A stretch of DNA of 64,000 bases from Roseomonas elaeocarpi (GTDB taxonomy: Bacteria > Pseudomonadota > Alphaproteobacteria > Acetobacterales > Acetobacteraceae), in contig NZ_JBHLUN010000008.1 of assembly GCF_042433915.1 (NCBI RefSeq), forward strand, positions 186,001 through 250,000, given 5' to 3'. The notes under the pieces were generated by a model. It made no database searches and had not been told where the DNA came from. It saw only the letters and a list, made by a program, of their open reading frames with translations. Made by a program: the position numbers and the translations under genes. Below are positions 51,663 through 60,741 of the stretch, piece by piece; position 1 is the stretch's first letter; every line of letters begins with the position of its first letter.

Positions 51663-52679
51663 TCAGTTCTTCGCCTTGTCCACCAGCGCGCCCTTGGTGA
51701 TCCAGGGCATCATGCCGCGCAGCTTGGCGCCGACTTCCTCGATCTGGTGCTCGGCGTTGCGGCGGCGGGTCGCCTTAAACGAGGCCTGGTTGACCTTGTT
51801 CTCCAGCATCCAGTCGCGGGTGAACTTGCCGCTCTGGATGTCGTCCAGCACACGCTTCATCTCGGCCTTGGTTTCGGGCGTGATGATGCGCGGGCCGGTG
51901 ACGTACTCGCCGTACTCGGCGGTGTTGCTGATCGAGTAGTTCATGTTGGCGATGCCGCCCTCGTAGATCAGGTCCACGATCAGCTTCACCTCGTGCAGGC
52001 ACTCGAAATAGGCCATCTCGGGGGCATAGCCGGCCTCGACCAGCGTCTCGAAGCCGGCCTTGATCAGTTCGACGAGGCCGCCGCACAGCACGGCCTGCTC
52101 GCCGAACAGGTCGGTCTCGCACTCTTCCTTGAAGGTCGTCTCGATGATGCCCGAGCGGCCACCACCCACGGCGGAAGCATAGCTCAGCGCGATCTCCAGC
52201 GCGTTGCCCGACGGGTCCTGATGCACGGCCACGAGGCAGGGCACGCCGCCGCCCTTCTGGTATTCGCCGCGCACGGTGTGGCCGGGGCCCTTGGGCGCGA
52301 TCATGAACACGTCCACGTCGGGGCGCGGCTCGATCAGGTTGAAGTGGATGTTCAGACCATGCGCGAAGGCGATCGCGGCGCCCTCGCGCAGGTTGTCGTG
52401 CAGGTGCTCGCGGTACAGGTCACCCTGGTTCTCGTCGGGGGTGAGGACCATCACCACGTCGGCCCACTTCGCGGCCTCGGCCGGGGACATGACGCGGAAG
52501 CCGGCGGCCTCGGCCTTCTTGGCGGAACCGCCCGGGCGGAGGCCGATCACCACGTCCCCCACGCCGCTGTCGCGCATGTTCATCGCGTGGGCATGGCCCT
52601 GCGAGCCGAAGCCGATGACGGCAACCTTCTTGTTCTTGATCAGGTTCACGTCCGCGTCGCGGTCGTAGTAAACGCGCAT
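51663..52679 (-). CDS. ilvC: Ketol-acid reductoisomerase IlvC
   Basis: Second enzyme of valine/isoleucine/leucine synthesis: NADPH-dependent rearrangement and reduction of acetolactate. The 338-residue protein is class I (short) KARI. It shows the Rossmann loop GFGSQGHAHAMNMRDSG (23-39, with the Arg/Ser pattern for NADPH), the Mg-binding FGEQAVLCGG...ETLVEAGY segments and NMNYSISNTAEYG. ATG start. It lies 31 bp downstream of ilvN, the third gene of the ilv operon. Confidence 0.98.
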   Translation of the reverse strand: MRVYYDRDADVNLIKNKKVAVIGFGSQGHAHAMNMRDSGVGDVVIGLRPGGSAKKAEAAGFRVMSPAEAAKWADVVMVLTPDENQGDLYREHLHDNLREGAAIAFAHGLNIHFNLIEPRPDVDVFMIAPKGPGHTVRGEYQKGGGVPCLVAVHQDPSGNALEIALSYASAVGGGRSGIIETTFKEECETDLFGEQAVLCGGLVELIKAGFETLVEAGYAPEMAYFECLHEVKLIVDLIYEGGIANMNYSISNTAEYGEYVTGPRIITPETKAEMKRVLDDIQSGKFTRDWMLENKVNQASFKATRRRNAEHQIEEVGAKLRGMMPWITKGALVDKAKN

Positions 52680-52710
52680 GATCCGCGTACTCCTCCTCGT
52701 GGTGGAAAAT

Positions 52711-53235
52711 TCAGGCCGAAAGGCTGCGGGTGCCGCGCGCGATGGCGACGGCGCCGGTGCGGCTGACCTCGGCCAGACCCAGCGGCCGCATCAGCTCGAC
52801 GAAGGCGTCGATCTTCTCGGCGGAGCCGGTCATCTCGAAAACGAAGCTCTCGTTGGTCGCGTCGACCACGCGGGCGCGGAAGGCATCGGCCAGGCGCAGC
52901 GCCTCCATCCGGTGCTCGCCCGCGCCGGCGACCTTGATCAGCGCCAGCTCGCGCGCGAGGTGCGGGCCTTCCAGCGTCAGGTCCGCCACCTTGTGCACGG
53001 GCACGAGGCGGTCGAGCTGCGCCTTGATCTGCTCGATCACCATGTCGGTGCCGGTGGTCACCACGGTGATGCGCGACAGCCGCCGCCCATCATCCACCGG
53101 CGCCACGGTCAGGCTGTCGATGTTGTAGCCGCGGCCGGAAAACAGGCCGATGACGCGGGCCAGCACGCCGGCCTCGTTCTCGACCAGCACGGCGATGGTG
53201 GCGGAGCGCTGCGGCTCCGTCTGGGTCGCTGACAT
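52711..53235 (-). CDS. ilvN: Acetolactate synthase small subunit
   Basis: The 174-residue regulatory subunit. An ACT domain (about 12-88, with IAVLVENEAGVLARVIGLFSGRGYN split as read) binds valine for feedback inhibition, and a C-terminal domain follows (GPHLARELALIKV, then DATNESFVFEMTGSAEKIDAF). Length is that of IlvH/IlvN. It lies 14 bp after the large subunit and before ilvC. Confidence 0.97.
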   Translation of the reverse strand: MSATQTEPQRSATIAVLVENEAGVLARVIGLFSGRGYNIDSLTVAPVDDGRRLSRITVVTTGTDMVIEQIKAQLDRLVPVHKVADLTLEGPHLARELALIKVAGAGEHRMEALRLADAFRARVVDATNESFVFEMTGSAEKIDAFVELMRPLGLAEVSRTGAVAIARGTRSLSA

Positions 53236-53249
53236 CGCTCTCGCTTCCC

Positions 53250-55046
53250 TCAGACCAGCACGCGGCCGGCGTCGGTCACGGCGGCCGCGCGGCCTTCCTG
53301 GCCCGGGCCCAGGATCATCTCGTTGTGCGCGGCGCCCGACGGGATCATCGGGAAGACGTTCTCCTTCGGGTCCACGGCGATGTCGGCGATCACCGGGCCG
53401 TCGATGCGGATCATCTCGCGGATCACGTCATCCAGCTCATCGGCGCTGGTGGCGCGCAGGCCGCGGCCGTGGAAGCTTTCGGCCAGCTTCACGAAGTCCG
53501 GCAGGGCCGCGGAGTAGCTCTCGGAATAGCGCGAGCCGTGTAGCAGCTCCTGCCACTGGCGCACCATGCCCATGTACTCGTTGTTCAGGATGAACACCTT
53601 CACCGGCAGCCGGTACTGCGCCAGCGTCGCCATTTCCTGGATGTTCATCAGGATCGAGGCCTCGCCGGCGATGTCGATCACCAGCGCGTCCGGGTGCGCG
53701 ACCTGCACGCCCGAGGCCGCCGGCAAGCCGTAGCCCATGGTGCCGAGCCCGCCCGAGGTCATCCAGCGGTTCGGCTTCTCGAAGCCGAAATACTGCGCGG
53801 CCCACATCTGGTGCTGGCCGACTTCGGTGGTGATGAAGGTGTCGCGGCCGGTTTCGCGCGTGATCTCATACAGGCGCTTCACCGCGTGCTGCGGCTTGAT
53901 GATCTTGCCTTCCTGGACGTAGCGCAGGCACTTCGTCGCGCGCCACGCGTCGATCTGGCGCCACCAGGCGGTCAGCGCCTCGCTGTCCACCCGGCGCTCA
54001 TCCGCCTCCCAGGCTTCGATCAGGTCACGCAGCACCGCGCCCGCGTCACCCACGATCGGCACGTCCACGGCCACGTTCTTGTTGATGTTGGACGGGTCGA
54101 TATCGGCGTGGATCTTCTTGGCGGTCGGGCAGAAGGCATCCAGGCGCCCGGTCACGCGGTCGTCGAAGCGCGCGCCGATGTTGAGCAGCACGTCGCAGCC
54201 GTGCATCGCGAGGTTGGCCTCGACCGTGCCGTGCATCCCCAGCATGCCCAGGAAGTTCGGGTCGCTCGCCGGCACGCAGCCCAGGCCCATCAGCGTGTTG
54301 GTGACCGGGAAGTTCGTGGCGCGCACGAAGCGGGTCAGCAGCTCGCTGGCCTCGGGCCCGGCATTCACCACGCCGCCGCCGGTGTAGATCATCGGGCGCT
54401 TGGCACCTTTCAGCAGCGCCACCGCTTCCGCGATGCGCGCCGCGTCGGGCTCGGTGCGCGGGCGGTAGGAACGGTGCGGCGTCGAGGGCGCCGCCTCGTA
54501 GGGCGCCGGCTTGATCAGGATGTCCTTGGGCAGGTCGATCACCACCGGGCCCGGGCGGCCGGAGCGCGCGATCAGGAAGGCCTCGTGCACCGTGCGCGCC
54601 AGCTCGGCGGAACGCTTCACCAGGTAATTGTGCTTGGTGGCGGGCCGCGTGATGCCGGTGGTGTCGGCCTCCTGGAAGGCATCGTTGCCGATCAGCTGCG
54701 TCGGCACCTGCCCGGTCAGGCAGACCAGCGGCACGCTGTCCATCAGCGCATCCAGCAGGCCCGTCACCGCGTTGGTGGCGCCGGGGCCGGAGGTCACCAG
54801 CACGCAGCCCACCTTGCCGGTGGAACGGGCATAGCCCTCGGCCGCGTGGACCGCTGCCTGCTCGTGCCGAACCAGGACGTGGCGGATCGCGTTCTGCTGG
54901 AAGATCGCGTCGTAGATCGGCAGCACGGCGCCGCCGGGATAGCCGAAGATGACCTCTACGCCCTGTTCCTTCAGCGCGCGGAGGACGACCTCGGCACCGG
55001 AGGCGGTGTCGGTCTGGGTCTCGGCGGGAAGGGTCGTAGCGGACAT
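53250..55046 (-). CDS. ilvB: Acetolactate synthase large subunit
   Basis: The 598-residue ThDP- and FAD-dependent catalytic subunit making acetolactate and acetohydroxybutyrate. Visible: GYPGGAVLPIYDA with the catalytic Glu of VRHEQAAVHAAEGYAR, SGPGATNAVTGLLDA, the FAD region (NIGARFDDRVTGRLD) and the ThDP/Mg motif from GDGxx-type IAGEASILMNIQEMATL to NNEYMGMVRQWQ. In the metal motif the usual GDG is AGE (DIAGEASILM), as in many alphaproteobacteria. ATG at 55046. First of the ilv genes after miaA. Confidence 0.97.
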   Translation of the reverse strand: MSATTLPAETQTDTASGAEVVLRALKEQGVEVIFGYPGGAVLPIYDAIFQQNAIRHVLVRHEQAAVHAAEGYARSTGKVGCVLVTSGPGATNAVTGLLDALMDSVPLVCLTGQVPTQLIGNDAFQEADTTGITRPATKHNYLVKRSAELARTVHEAFLIARSGRPGPVVIDLPKDILIKPAPYEAAPSTPHRSYRPRTEPDAARIAEAVALLKGAKRPMIYTGGGVVNAGPEASELLTRFVRATNFPVTNTLMGLGCVPASDPNFLGMLGMHGTVEANLAMHGCDVLLNIGARFDDRVTGRLDAFCPTAKKIHADIDPSNINKNVAVDVPIVGDAGAVLRDLIEAWEADERRVDSEALTAWWRQIDAWRATKCLRYVQEGKIIKPQHAVKRLYEITRETGRDTFITTEVGQHQMWAAQYFGFEKPNRWMTSGGLGTMGYGLPAASGVQVAHPDALVIDIAGEASILMNIQEMATLAQYRLPVKVFILNNEYMGMVRQWQELLHGSRYSESYSAALPDFVKLAESFHGRGLRATSADELDDVIREMIRIDGPVIADIAVDPKENVFPMIPSGAAHNEMILGPGQEGRAAAVTDAGRVLV

Positions 55047-55137
55047 GCGGCTCGGATCCGTTTGCTGTGCCGCGGCGTGGCCAGGTGGGGTCACGGTGCG
55101 GCGCGGTTTGCCGATCTAGGGGGTCGAGCGGGGCACG

Positions 55138-56109
55138 TCAACGCGCAGCATCAATGAACGATAAGATTTCCTGCTTCAGGCTTTCCGAAAGTTGCTCCTC
55201 ACCCGCAAACCGCGCATGGATCGTATGCGCACGCGTCGGACTGAGGGCGTGGTGGCGGAACCAGGTGGCCTGCCGCTTCGTGTAGCGGCCGATGTTGTTG
55301 CAGGCCCGCTCCCCGGCCTCCGCCAGGGTGAGGTCGCCGCGCAACACAGCCGCCAGCTCCGGCACGCCGTGCGCGCGCATGGCCGGCAGGGCGGGATCGA
55401 GGCCGCGCGCGACGAGGCGGCGGACCTCCTCGACGGCGCCCTCGCGCAGCATGATCTCCCAGCGCGCCCGGAGCGCGGCCCGCAGCGCATCCCGCGGCGG
55501 ATCAAGCAGGATCGAGAGCACGGGACACCCCGTCAGCGCCCCTTCCGCCGGTTGCTGCTGCCACTGCGCGAGGCCGCGCCCGGTGCCGCGCCAGACCTCC
55601 CAGGCGCGGGCGATGCGCTGGGAGTCGCCGGGGCGTAGCGCCGCAGCCGTGTCCGGGTCCACCTCCGCCAGGCGGGCGTGCAGCGCGGGCGCGCCCAGCT
55701 GCTCCAGCATCGCGCGGGCCTCGGCGCGCGCCTCCTCCGGGATTTCCGGCACTGGGGCCAGGCCATGCAGCAGGGCCTGGAAGTACAGCCCCGTGCCGCC
55801 GCACAGGATCGGGACGCCGGCGGCCCCCGCAATCGCGGTCTTCGCCTCGCCGAGCCACCAGGCCGCGCTGGCCGCCTCGCCGGCATCGCGGATGCCGTAG
55901 AGCCGGTGCGGCACCTGCCGTTCCTCGAGCTCGGTGGGACGGGCTGTCAGCACGCGCAGGTCGCGATAGACCTGCATGCTGTCGGCGTTGATGACGGTGC
56001 CGCCCCCCTGCCCCCGCAGGATCGCCGCGAGGCTGAGCGCGAGCGCGGACTTGCCGCTCGCGGTCGGGCCGGCAACGAGGATCAGGGGCGGTTGCTGCAC
56101 GCGTGGCAT
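55138..56109 (-). CDS. miaA: tRNA dimethylallyltransferase MiaA
   Basis: Adds the isopentenyl group to A37 of tRNAs reading U-initial codons. The 323-residue protein has Walker A GPTASGKS (14-21), the substrate loop INADSMQVYRDL near 39-50, GGTGLYFQAL near 117, and the C-terminal RYTKRQATWFRHH motif. The ATG at 56109 lies 21 bp from the divergent serB start, so both promoters overlap. miaA-ilvB-ilvN-ilvC is a familiar alphaproteobacterial order. Confidence 0.97.
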   Translation of the reverse strand: MPRVQQPPLILVAGPTASGKSALALSLAAILRGQGGGTVINADSMQVYRDLRVLTARPTELEERQVPHRLYGIRDAGEAASAAWWLGEAKTAIAGAAGVPILCGGTGLYFQALLHGLAPVPEIPEEARAEARAMLEQLGAPALHARLAEVDPDTAAALRPGDSQRIARAWEVWRGTGRGLAQWQQQPAEGALTGCPVLSILLDPPRDALRAALRARWEIMLREGAVEEVRRLVARGLDPALPAMRAHGVPELAAVLRGDLTLAEAGERACNNIGRYTKRQATWFRHHALSPTRAHTIHARFAGEEQLSESLKQEILSFIDAAR

Positions 56110-56130
56110 CCGGGCAAAGGTCGCCCCAGC

Positions 56131-57027
56131 ATGTCGCACGTCCTGACCCTCGTCGCAGCCCCGGGCGGGCTCGACCGCTCCCTTCTCACCCGCGTGACGG
56201 AGGCCCTCACCGCCCTCGGCGGCACCGTGGATGCGCCGGACTGGCTGGCACCGGGGGCGGCGGCGGACCTGCCCTTCTCCGGCCTCGCCGCGGATCAGGC
56301 GGATGCGGCCGCGCGGCAGGTGCTCGGCGGCACCGCGGTGGATGCCGTGGCACAGCCGGCCGAGGGGCGCCGCAAGCGCCTGCTGGTGGCCGATATGGAC
56401 AGCACCATTGTCCAGAACGAAACGCTGGACGAGCTCGCCGCCTACGCCGGCTTCGGCGAGAAGGTGGCCGAGATCACCCGGCGCAGCATGAACGGCGAGA
56501 TCGACTTCGCGGCCGCCCTGCGGGAACGCGTGGCGCTGCTGCGCGGGCTGGAGCTCGGCGCGCTGGAAGCGACCTGGCGGCAGACCAGGCTGATGCCGGG
56601 CGCCGAGGCCCTGGTGCGGACCATGGTGGCGAATGGCGCGCACTGCGCCCTGGCGTCGGGCGGCTTTACCTTCTTCACGGGCCGGGTGGCGGCGCTCTGC
56701 GGCTTCACCTCGCACCACGCCAACATCCTGCTGGACGATGGCAGCCGCCTGACCGGCCAGGTGGAGGAACCGGTGTTCGACCGCGACAGCAAGCTGGTCG
56801 TGCTGAAGCAACTGGCCAGCGAGAACGGGCTGGCCCTGGCGGAAACCCTGGCGGTCGGCGACGGCGCCAACGACCTGGCGATGCTGGGCGCGGCCGGGCT
56901 CGGCGTTGCCTTCCATGCCAAGCCGATCGTGGCCGCCGCGGCGCGGGCGCGGGTGGAGCACGGTGACCTGCTCGCGCTGCTCTACCTCCAGGGCTACCGG
57001 CAGGCGGAGATCCTGGGCCTCGTGTGA
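56131..57027 (+). CDS. serB: Phosphoserine phosphatase SerB
   Basis: A 298-residue HAD phosphatase releasing serine from phosphoserine. It has an ACT-like N-terminal region (about 1-75), the catalytic DxDST at 88-92 (VADMDSTIVQNET), ASGGFTFFT (motif II Ser region) and GDGANDLAMLGAAGLGVAFHAKP (motif IV). ATG start 21 bp from divergent miaA. A complete gene with no odd features. Confidence 0.97.
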   Translation: MSHVLTLVAAPGGLDRSLLTRVTEALTALGGTVDAPDWLAPGAAADLPFSGLAADQADAAARQVLGGTAVDAVAQPAEGRRKRLLVADMDSTIVQNETLDELAAYAGFGEKVAEITRRSMNGEIDFAAALRERVALLRGLELGALEATWRQTRLMPGAEALVRTMVANGAHCALASGGFTFFTGRVAALCGFTSHHANILLDDGSRLTGQVEEPVFDRDSKLVVLKQLASENGLALAETLAVGDGANDLAMLGAAGLGVAFHAKPIVAAAARARVEHGDLLALLYLQGYRQAEILGLV

Positions 57028-57104
57028 CGGAGCGTATCGGCACGTGGCGGGAGGCGCCCCGCCCACCAAGCTGAGCTGCTGAATCTGCTGGTCACGCATT
57101 CTCT

Positions 57105-57117
57105 ATGTTGCGGTGCA
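57105..57117 (+). promoter_or_regulatory. PhaR-like half-dyad upstream of the carbonic anhydrase gene
   Basis: The 13-mer ATGTTGCGGTGCA is identical to the one in the phasin promoter. Here the dyad is imperfect (TTGC-GGT-GCAG). It lies about 80 bp before the carbonic anhydrase start, in a 169-bp spacer that otherwise has no feature I can name. Confidence 0.35.
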
Positions 57118-57196
57118 GGACGAGCGGCCGCGTCGCGTGTTCTCTGGATGAAGGTTTGTCCATCTTTGGGCAAGCCAACCATCCGGAGCCATCGCC

Positions 57197-57886
57197 ATGA
57201 ACACCGTGATCGACGGGGCCGCCCGCTTCCGCTGCGACGTTTTCCCTGAACAGGAAGGCCTTTACCGCCGCCTGTCACGCGAAGGGCAGCAGCCCAGCGC
57301 GCTGGTGATTTCCTGCGCCGACAGCCGCGTGATCCCGGAACAGATCATGCAGTCCGGCCCCGGCGAGATCTTCGTGTGCCGCAACGCCGGCAACATCGTG
57401 CCCGCCACGGCGCAGGTGCTGGGCGGCGTGTCCGCCTCGATCGAGTACGCCGTCGTGGTACTGGGAGTGCGCGACATCGTGGTCTGCGGCCATTCCGACT
57501 GCGGCGCGATGAAGGCGCTGCTGAAGCCGGAAAGCCTGGTGGGCATGCCCAACGTCCAGGCCTGGCTGCGGCACAGCGAGGCCGCGCGCTGCATCGTCTG
57601 CGACGCCTACCCGAACAGCGAGGGGCCCGAGGCGGTGCGCGCCCTGGCGATGGAGAACGTCGCGCTGCAGCTGAACCACCTGCGCACGCACCCTTCCGTG
57701 GCCTCGCGCATCGCGCGCGGCGAGATCACCCTGCACGGCTGGTTCTTCGACCTGGAGACCGGCGGGATCATGGCGCTGGACGGGCAGCTCGGGCGCTTCG
57801 TGCCGATCGACGGGGCGGACACCATGCCGGTCGCCCTCGCCGCCTCGCCGCGGCAGGTCACCACGATCGCGGCCGCGGCGGAGTAG
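57197..57886 (+). CDS. Beta-carbonic anhydrase
   Basis: A 229-residue zinc enzyme interconverting CO2 and bicarbonate. Zinc ligands are visible: Cys40 with the Asp42-Arg44 dyad (SCADSR), His99 and Cys102 (GHSDCGAMK). NAGNIVP and the C-terminal LHGWFFDLETG segment fit the family. No signal peptide, so cytoplasmic. It probably supplies bicarbonate for carboxylations. Confidence 0.96.
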   Translation: MNTVIDGAARFRCDVFPEQEGLYRRLSREGQQPSALVISCADSRVIPEQIMQSGPGEIFVCRNAGNIVPATAQVLGGVSASIEYAVVVLGVRDIVVCGHSDCGAMKALLKPESLVGMPNVQAWLRHSEAARCIVCDAYPNSEGPEAVRALAMENVALQLNHLRTHPSVASRIARGEITLHGWFFDLETGGIMALDGQLGRFVPIDGADTMPVALAASPRQVTTIAAAAE

Positions 57887-57902
57887 GCCGCGGCCCGGCC
57901 GA

Positions 57903-59093
57903 TCAGCCGAGCTCCTCCAGCGCGGCGCAGACGGTGGCCACCTGCGCCGCCGTCAGCTCCGGAAACATCGGCAGGCTGAGCACCTCGCGCGCCGCGAGCT
58001 CGGTCTCGCGGCACCCCGCCGGGCCCAGCGCCACGCGGCCGCGATAGGCCGGCTGCGCGTGCACCGGCACCGGGTAATGCACCGCCGTGCCGATGCCGGC
58101 CTGCCGCAGCCGCGCCTGCAAGGCTTCGCGCCCGGGCGCCCGCAGCACGTACTGGTGGAAGACGTGGGTCGCACCTTCCCGGCACACCGGCGCGGCGAGT
58201 GTTCCCCCGGCTAGCGCGGCATCGTAGGCCCCCGCGATTTCCCGCCGACGGGCATTCCCCGCGTCGAGGAACGGCAGGCGGGCGCGCAGCACCGCGGCCT
58301 GTACCTCGTCGAGGCGGGAGTTGATGCCCGGCCCGTCCGACACGTAGCGCTCGCGCCAGCCGTACTGGCGGATCGCCGCCATGCGCTCGGCCAGATCTGC
58401 GTCCGCGGTGGTGACCACGCCGCCATCGCCCAGCGCACCGAGGTTCTTGGTGGGATACAGGCTGAAGGCGGCAGCGACGCCGAAGGTCCCCAGGCGCCGC
58501 CCGTCCAGCGCCGCGCCATGCGCCTGGGCGCAGTCCTCGATCAGCGCCACGCCGGCCGCGCGGCAGGCCTCCAGCATGGGCCGGAGGTCGCAGGCCTGCC
58601 CGTAGAGGTGCACCGCGACGGCCGCGCGGATCGGCGGCAGGCCGGGCGGCGGATCGTCCAGCACGGCCGCCAGCTCATCTGCGTCCATGGTGTAGGTGTC
58701 GGGATCGATGTCGAGCAGCAGCGGCGTGGCGCCCACCATCTCGATCGCGGCCACGGTGGCGACGGCGGTGTGCGACACGGTGGCCACCGTGCTGCCGGGG
58801 CCGATGCCGAGGCCGCGCAGGATCAGCACGATCGCGTCGGTGCCGTTGGCGCAGCCGACCGCCCGCTGCGCGCCCGACGGGTCCAGCCAGGCGGCGAACT
58901 CGCGCTCGAACGCCCGGCCCTCCTCGCCCAGGATGTACCAGCCCGAGGCCAGGGCGCGCGCCACCGCCGCATCGATCTCGGCCTTGCGGGCGCGGTAGCC
59001 GGCACCGGGATCGGCCTGCGGCACGGTAATGACGGGCGGGGGCGGGTTCGCCACGGCGGTGGCGGGCGGGTTCATCCGTCGGGTCTCGCTCAC
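57903..59093 (-). CDS. DegT/DnrJ/EryC1/StrS sugar aminotransferase
   Basis: A 396-residue PLP-dependent aminotransferase acting on nucleotide-linked keto-sugars. The PLP lysine is in LYPTKNLGALGDGG (near 214); other landmarks are GTDAIVLILRGLGIGPGS, DIDPDTYTMD, IEDCAQAHGA and VFHQYVLRAPGR. A Pro-rich 25-residue N-terminus precedes the fold. The start is a GTG whose last bases overlap the epimerase stop (GTGA), so both enzymes are made together. The amino sugar would be destined for a surface glycan or a secondary metabolite. Confidence 0.93.
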   Translation of the reverse strand: MSETRRMNPPATAVANPPPPVITVPQADPGAGYRARKAEIDAAVARALASGWYILGEEGRAFEREFAAWLDPSGAQRAVGCANGTDAIVLILRGLGIGPGSTVATVSHTAVATVAAIEMVGATPLLLDIDPDTYTMDADELAAVLDDPPPGLPPIRAAVAVHLYGQACDLRPMLEACRAAGVALIEDCAQAHGAALDGRRLGTFGVAAAFSLYPTKNLGALGDGGVVTTADADLAERMAAIRQYGWRERYVSDGPGINSRLDEVQAAVLRARLPFLDAGNARRREIAGAYDAALAGGTLAAPVCREGATHVFHQYVLRAPGREALQARLRQAGIGTAVHYPVPVHAQPAYRGRVALGPAGCRETELAAREVLSLPMFPELTAAQVATVCAALEELG

Positions 59094-60094
59094 AGGTATT
59101 GCGTCAGGCGCGGGCGGAACCAGTCCAGCGTGCGCCGCAGCCCGTCGCGCAGCGGCACCCGCGGCTCCCAGCCCGTGGCGGCGCGGAAGGCCCTATCGTC
59201 CGCGTGGAAGGAGCCGATGTCGATGGCGCGCTTGTCCTCGGGAAACTCCCGCACGTCGTAGCGCCCTGCCCCGGCCGTCTCGATCAGCAGGTCGGCCAGG
59301 GCCAGCAGCGACATCGGCGCATCGCCGCCGATGTTGAACACCCGGCCGTTGCAGCCCTGCGCATCCGGCCGGTCGAGCCCGCCCAGCAGGCAGGTGCCGG
59401 CCAGCATGAATGCCTCCACCACGTCGTCGACGTAGGCGAGGTCGCGCAGCTGCTCGCCGCCCCAGACCTCGAAGGGATCGCCTTCCAGCACCCGCCGGAT
59501 CCAGATGCCGAGAAAGGTCTGCCGCGCATCCTTCACCCGCAGCCGCGGGCCGTAGCAGTTGGTCAGCCGCAGCGAGGTCACCGGCCGGTCGCGCACGCGC
59601 TGTTCCAGCAGCCAGTACTGCTCGCCCGCCCATTTCGACACGCCGTTGGCGTCGGGCGGCACGATCGGGTGCCGCTCATCCACCGGCAGGTATTGCGGGC
59701 GGCCGTAGAACTGCCGGGTCGAGGCGTGCACCACCGCGGCCCGGGGCGCCACCTGGCGCATGGCCTCGATCAGGTGCAGCTGAATGGTGGTGTTGATCGT
59801 CAGGTCCAGCAGCGGATCGTGCATGCTGCCGGCGTGCGAGGTCTGGGCCGCGAAGTTGAACAGCACCTCGGTGCCGTCGCACAGCTCCCGCAGCAGCCGG
59901 TCGTCGGAGCGCAGGTCGATCTCCACCAGCCGAGCGCCGCTGCCTTCAAGGTTGGCCGGGTTGGCGCCCATCTGCGGCAGCATGGCGTCGAGCGCGGTGA
60001 CCTCCGCCCCGCGCCGGCCGAGCACGTGGCACAGGTTCGAGCCCAGGAAGCCCGCGCCGCCGGTCACCAGGACCTTGCGCCCCCGCCAGATCAT
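59090..60094 (-). CDS. NAD-dependent epimerase/dehydratase (extended SDR)
   Basis: A 334-residue nucleotide-sugar short-chain dehydrogenase. NAD-binding GGAGFLG is at 12-18, and NFAAQTSHAGSMHDP, STRQFYGRP, RLTNCYGPRLRV and FNIGGDAPMSL follow as in sugar epimerases. The normal YxxxK catalytic Tyr is replaced: the segment reads NGVSK, with Asn150 before Lys154. Such substitutions occur in a subgroup of these enzymes, so activity is uncertain. It is upstream of, and coupled to, the aminotransferase. Confidence 0.9.
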   Translation of the reverse strand: MIWRGRKVLVTGGAGFLGSNLCHVLGRRGAEVTALDAMLPQMGANPANLEGSGARLVEIDLRSDDRLLRELCDGTEVLFNFAAQTSHAGSMHDPLLDLTINTTIQLHLIEAMRQVAPRAAVVHASTRQFYGRPQYLPVDERHPIVPPDANGVSKWAGEQYWLLEQRVRDRPVTSLRLTNCYGPRLRVKDARQTFLGIWIRRVLEGDPFEVWGGEQLRDLAYVDDVVEAFMLAGTCLLGGLDRPDAQGCNGRVFNIGGDAPMSLLALADLLIETAGAGRYDVREFPEDKRAIDIGSFHADDRAFRAATGWEPRVPLRDGLRRTLDWFRPRLTQYL

Positions 60095-60149
60095 CAGAGC
60101 CCTTCCCGAACAGCCACGCCCCTCACCCAGCGGTGGGAGGCGGAACAGC

Positions 60150-60173
60150 CCGCACGATCACGCGATCGTGCGG
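60150..60173 (-). terminator. Hairpin after the frameshifted RidA gene
   Basis: A perfect 10-bp stem (CCGCACGATC/GATCGTGCGG) with tetraloop lies in the 227-bp spacer between the RidA remnant and the epimerase gene. No T-run, so intrinsic termination is not certain. Nothing else is recognisable in this spacer. Confidence 0.4.
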
Positions 60174-60321
60174 CGAAGGCTTCCTTGTAGCGGCAGCTTC
60201 GGGGCCGCGCGCGGGCGGCTTTGCGGCATTCCCTGGGCGAAACCGATCGTCCCGACGCAGGTGCCGACCTGGCCGCCCGTCGGCGCGGCTCGTGCCCGGC
60301 CCGGTGCCGGGGTGACCGCCC

Positions 60322-60676
60322 TCAGGCGGGGGCCAGCGCCGTGCCCGTGATCTCCACCTTCCAGTCCGGGTTCACCAGCGGCGCCTGGATCGTCATGCGC
60401 GCGGGCTTGGCCGAGGGGTCAAGCCAGCGGTCCCAGGCCCGGTTCATCGCGGGCGCGTCGGCGATGTCGGTCAGCACGACGGTCACCGACAGCAGCGCGC
60501 GCTTGTCGGTCCCGGCCTCGGCCAGCAGGGCGTCGATCTGCCGCAGGATGTCGGCGGTCTGCCCTTCGGCGTCGAGCGTGGCGTCGTCCGCCACCTGCCC
60601 GGCCAGAAAGATCAGCCCCCCCGCCCTGCGTGGCGCCGGACAGGCGTTCCTCTTCCGCGAAGCGTCGGATGGTCAT
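60322..60676 (-). pseudogene. RidA family protein, frameshifted in a G7 run
   Basis: The gene begins with an ATG at 60676 (TIRRFAEEERLSGAT) and after about 20 codons meets a run of seven C on the plus strand (60616-60622). Downstream the family continues one frame over: LIFLAGQVADD, GQTADILRQIDALLAEAGTDK, LLSVTVVLTDIADAPAMNRAWDRW. The interval is 355 bp, one base over a multiple of three. Removing one base restores a normal 117-residue RidA. The cause may be true mutation, phase variation or a sequencing error. Confidence 0.8.
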
Positions 60677-60741
60677 GCTGTGAACTCCTTCTGAGGCGAT
60701 CGACACCGCGCCAAGCAGCGGCGCGCGGGGATGCCGGCCTT

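Noticed and set aside
53250..55046. IlvB considered defective because the ThDP motif reads AGE instead of GDG
   Set aside because: The surrounding ThDP/Mg segment, catalytic Glu and full length are intact, and such a variant motif is common in acetolactate synthases.
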